Below are positions 61,794 to 64,000 of a stretch of 64,000 nt of DNA, piece by piece. The notes below the pieces were generated by a model. The model did no database searches. It was not told where the DNA came from and saw only the letters and a program-made list of their open reading frames with translations. The translations under genes were made by a program, and so were the position numbers. Every line of letters starts with the position of its first letter. Position 1 is the first letter of the stretch. This DNA comes from Bradyrhizobium sp. AUGA SZCCT0283 (GTDB lineage: Bacteria; Pseudomonadota; Alphaproteobacteria; Rhizobiales; Xanthobacteraceae), in assembly GCF_018130385.1 (NCBI RefSeq), contig NZ_JAFCLU010000019.1:1-64000 (forward strand), read 5' to 3'.

Positions 61794-61821
61794 CGGTTGA
61801 TTGCACAGCGGTGCGTGCTGA

Positions 61822-62658
61822 TCAGTTGACGCGGGTCCAGGTCTGGCCGCCACAGAACATGCCGCCGAAGGCGCAGCCCTGGACGCGCAGACTGTCGGAG
61901 CCCTTGAGGGCGATCGTCGAATCGTAGGTGCTGCCGGTATTCGGATCGAAAATCCGGCCGCTCCACTTGTCCTTGCCGGGTTTCATGTTGATCAGAACCT
62001 GCTCGCCGTTCTGGTTCGACTTCTTGTCGACGGAATAGCCGCAGAGATTGGGGCCGCACGGTTCGATCCGCACCTTGCCTTCCTTCTCCTCCGTCAGCCA
62101 CACGCCGAGCGGTGAGTTCGAGGGCGAAGGCGCCGAAGTTGCCGGGGCGGCGGCCTGTTTCTGTTGCGGCGGCGCGGGTGCGGCAACGGGAGCAGCCGCT
62201 GGCGGCGGGGCCGCAGCGGCTTGAGGAGCAGCGGGCGCTGCTGGCGCAGGGGCAACCGCATCAGTCGGCGCAACAGCCGCCGTGGCGGTCGATGGCGTGG
62301 TCGTCGTCGCAGCGGGAGCGGCCGGAGCAGGGGCAACAGGCGCTGGTGCCGCCGCGGGGGCAGCCGTCTGCTCAGCCGGTGCCGGCGCGGCCGGCGGTGG
62401 CGCCGTCTCTGGTGTGGCCTGCGGGGCGGACTTCGCCTGCTGCGGCGCCTTCTTGCCCGGACGATCAAGATCGCCTTCCTCGCCACGCGAGCGCTTGGCC
62501 TTCTTGCCGCTATTATCGTAGACGCCGGGAATGGAAACGGTGCCTCGATCGGGATCGATGGTGATGGTGCGGCCGCCATACTCGAACGTGTACTGGGCCT
62601 GCGCGGTGGTGAGGCTGCTCGCCAGCAAGAGCACGGCGATAGCGAGACACTTCTTCAT
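61822..62658 (-). CDS. DUF2147 domain protein with long Ala/Pro linker
   Basis: The ATG at 62658 has AGGAGGT upstream and gives 278 residues. The signal peptide (LAIAVLLLASSLTTAQA) is followed by a short basic domain and about 110 residues of Ala/Pro-rich linker. The C-terminal DUF2147 domain (PLGVWLTEEKEGKVRIEPCG, then LCGYSV and ending GGQTWTRVN) is a small secreted beta-barrel of unknown function. A CRP/FixK-like dyad lies 68 bp upstream of the start. Confidence 0.78.
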   Translation of the reverse strand: MKKCLAIAVLLLASSLTTAQAQYTFEYGGRTITIDPDRGTVSIPGVYDNSGKKAKRSRGEEGDLDRPGKKAPQQAKSAPQATPETAPPPAAPAPAEQTAAPAAAPAPVAPAPAAPAATTTTPSTATAAVAPTDAVAPAPAAPAAPQAAAAPPPAAAPVAAPAPPQQKQAAAPATSAPSPSNSPLGVWLTEEKEGKVRIEPCGPNLCGYSVDKKSNQNGEQVLINMKPGKDKWSGRIFDPNTGSTYDSTIALKGSDSLRVQGCAFGGMFCGGQTWTRVN

Positions 62659-62725
62659 TGTTGCGACCTCCTGAGCAGGGAACCCCATTCCCCGAAGCTA
62701 TTACGCAGCAATAGCTTCACCCAAC

Positions 62726-62739
62726 GTGATCCAGATCAC
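62726..62739. promoter_or_regulatory. CRP/FNR-family binding site candidate
   Basis: GTGATCCAGATCAC is a perfect dyad with the GTGA-N6-TCAC core of CRP/FNR-family sites, centred about 75 bp upstream of the DUF2147 start. Which regulator would bind (a CRP-like protein or FixK) cannot be decided from the sequence. Confidence 0.5.
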
Positions 62740-62852
62740 TTTCAAAGTATAAGTCGTGTACTAGCGGCTTTGGTTCAAATTCGGTTTGGGCAGTCTAAAT
62801 AGCCCCCAATGGACGGTCATTTCCTGCGAAAACTAGCTTGTCCAGCCAGGAA

Positions 62853-63632
62853 TCAATCGAACCAGGCCGCATAGATTTTCCTGAAGCTGCCGTCCTCGGT
62901 GGCGATGTGCAGCCACTGATCGACAAAGGCCTTCAGCGCGACGTCGCGCTGCAGCCAGTAGGCCTTCTCGGCAAAGTCGAACGGCTTGTCCGGATGCACC
63001 GCGCAGAGCACGCCCGGGTGCTGTTTCTGCTGGTAACGGGTCTCCGAAGAGTCGGTCATCATCAGGTCGGCGTTGCCCTTGGCGATTTCGTCGAAAATCG
63101 TGACGTTGTCGTTCCACGTCTTGATCTCGGCGTTCTTGATGTTCGCCTTGGCGAAGCGTTCGTTGGTGCCGCCGGGATTAACGATGACGCGGGTGCCGGC
63201 CTTGTCGATATCGGCGATGGTTTCATACTTGCCCTGGTCGGCGCAGCGGGCGATCGGCGTCTTGCCCTCGCGCATGATCGGCGTCGAGAACATTCCCTTC
63301 TTCTGGCGGTCGAGCGTGATCGAGACGCCGCCCATCGCGATATCGAAATTGTCGGCCTCGAAATCCTTCATCAGCTGCGGCCACGCCGTCTGAACGAACT
63401 CGACCTTGACGCCGAGCGCCTTGCCAAGCGCTTCCGCCATGTCGACGTCGAAGCCGCGGAATTTCGACGTGGCCTTGTCGAAATAGGTGAACGGCTGATA
63501 GTCGCCGGTCATGCCGACCCGCAGCGTGCCGCGCTTGATGATGTCGTCGAGGCGGGAATTCGCCGGCTGCTGCGCATGGGCGAAAACCGTCCACAGCATG
63601 ACGAACGCAAGGCTGGCGAACATCCGAATCAT
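62853..63632 (-). CDS. pheC: periplasmic cyclohexadienyl dehydratase (PheC)
   Basis: The ATG at 63632 gives 259 residues with a signal peptide (MFASLAFVMLWTVFAHAQ). The fold is that of a solute-binding protein, but motifs match Pseudomonas PheC closely: GDYQPFTYFD, GFDVDMAEALGKALG, IVNPGGTNERFAKAN, ADLMMTDSSETRYQ, LCAVHPDKPFDFAEKAYWL and VDQWLHIA. PheC converts prephenate or arogenate to phenylpyruvate or phenylalanine in the periplasm. A plain amino-acid-binding protein is the alternative; no ABC transporter genes are adjacent. It is divergent from the DUF1993 gene. Confidence 0.8.
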   Translation of the reverse strand: MIRMFASLAFVMLWTVFAHAQQPANSRLDDIIKRGTLRVGMTGDYQPFTYFDKATSKFRGFDVDMAEALGKALGVKVEFVQTAWPQLMKDFEADNFDIAMGGVSITLDRQKKGMFSTPIMREGKTPIARCADQGKYETIADIDKAGTRVIVNPGGTNERFAKANIKNAEIKTWNDNVTIFDEIAKGNADLMMTDSSETRYQQKQHPGVLCAVHPDKPFDFAEKAYWLQRDVALKAFVDQWLHIATEDGSFRKIYAAWFD

Positions 63633-63728
63633 CACGTCTTCTCCACCGGCGAAATAGCTGACATCCTGAAGCGATAGCGTCGGATTTAAACCAGATACAA
63701 ACGCGGCGCCAGCCGGAGAAATCGAAAC

Positions 63729-64000
63729 GTGACCATCTCGCTTCACGAAGCTTCCGTCGGCGTGTTCGTGCCGTATCTCGGGAATCTGTCCGGTCTTCTC
63801 GACCAAGCCTCGGCCTATGCTGAAGCCCGCAACATCGATCCGACCGTCCTTCTGAACATGCGGCTCTCACCCACCATGTACAGCCTGAAGCAGCAGGTGG
63901 GAGAAGCCAACCGGCATGCGGTCGTTGCCGGCGCGCTGCTGGCTGGCCGTGCCCCCCACACATTTTCAGACACCGAGCCCGATATCCCCGAGCTCAAGGC
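63729..64000 (+). CDS. DUF1993 family protein (partial, cut by window end)
   Basis: A GTG at 63729 with GGAGAA about eight bases upstream opens a frame that is still open at the window edge (90 codons). The product begins MTISLHEASVGVFVPYLGNL and contains LSPTMYSLKQQVGEANRHAV, typical of DUF1993 proteins (four-helix DinB-like bundle, usually about 165-170 residues). Function unknown. Divergent from pheC. Confidence 0.75.
   Translation, partial: MTISLHEASVGVFVPYLGNLSGLLDQASAYAEARNIDPTVLLNMRLSPTMYSLKQQVGEANRHAVVAGALLAGRAPHTFSDTEPDIPELK

Overview
The window is a GC-rich alphaproteobacterial chromosome segment, most probably from Bradyrhizobium or a close relative. The evidence is the ndvB/ndvD/ndvC cyclic-glucan locus, the order glmU-glmS-DUF502-recG-sdhE-mfd, a phosphatidylcholine synthase, an IalB-family protein, a NasST-controlled nitrite reductase, and several palindromic intergenic repeat families typical of this group.

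Layout. 1-4.06 kb: sparse region of small uncharacterised genes, a ribbon-helix-helix regulator with paired operator-like dyads, a candidate structured RNA between two terminators, and tRNA-Lys(UUU). 4.2-9.9 kb: cyclic beta-(1,3)(1,6)-glucan locus (ndvB, candidate ndvD, ndvC). 10.1-13.0 kb: a membrane-anchored SPOR-like protein and glmU. 13.0-24.3 kb: accessory insertion that separates glmU from glmS. It holds a 20-TPR protein, small secreted and membrane proteins, a decayed second copy of the glmU 3' end, a truncated DUF805 gene, and a block of unusual composition with a lipoprotein and a KAP-family P-loop NTPase, bordered by REP-like repeats. 24.3-34.3 kb: housekeeping genes glmS, DUF502, a DapA-like lyase, recG, sdhE and mfd. 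34.5-44.7 kb: a degenerate GGDEF protein, a degenerate acyl-CoA-ligase-like protein, a peptide-binding protein, IalB, HspQ, an AEC transporter, a UbiH-type hydroxylase, Pcs and TerC. 44.8-49.7 kb: quinone oxidoreductase, an argD-type aminotransferase preceded by an arginine-rich leader peptide and a terminator, a DUF962-like membrane protein and rimO. 49.9-55.4 kb: nitrate/nitrite-responsive unit nasT-nasS, then a long leader with a sigma54-type promoter, nirA and its flavoprotein partner. 55.5-64 kb: amidohydrolase, 5-oxoprolinase pxpBCA, RraA-like protein, cupin, small secreted proteins, periplasmic cyclohexadienyl dehydratase (pheC) and the start of a DUF1993 gene.

How the genes work together. 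GlmS and GlmU supply UDP-GlcNAc. RecG and Mfd handle fork rescue and transcription-coupled repair. NdvB and NdvC build periplasmic glucans for osmoadaptation and symbiosis. NasS senses nitrate/nitrite and controls the RNA-binding antiterminator NasT, whose likely target is the nirA leader in the same cluster. PxpA, PxpB and PxpC recycle 5-oxoproline.

The strongest candidate for something not previously described is the leader upstream of argD (47149-47329). A good promoter is followed almost at once by a 28-codon ORF with 11 arginine codons, then a perfect 12-bp terminator hairpin, then argD. This is the layout of ribosome-mediated attenuation, apparently responding to charged tRNA-Arg. Other notable points are the partial glmU duplication with its catalytic His changed to Asp, the repeat-bordered KAP NTPase block, the structured RNA near 3.4 kb, and the nirA control region.
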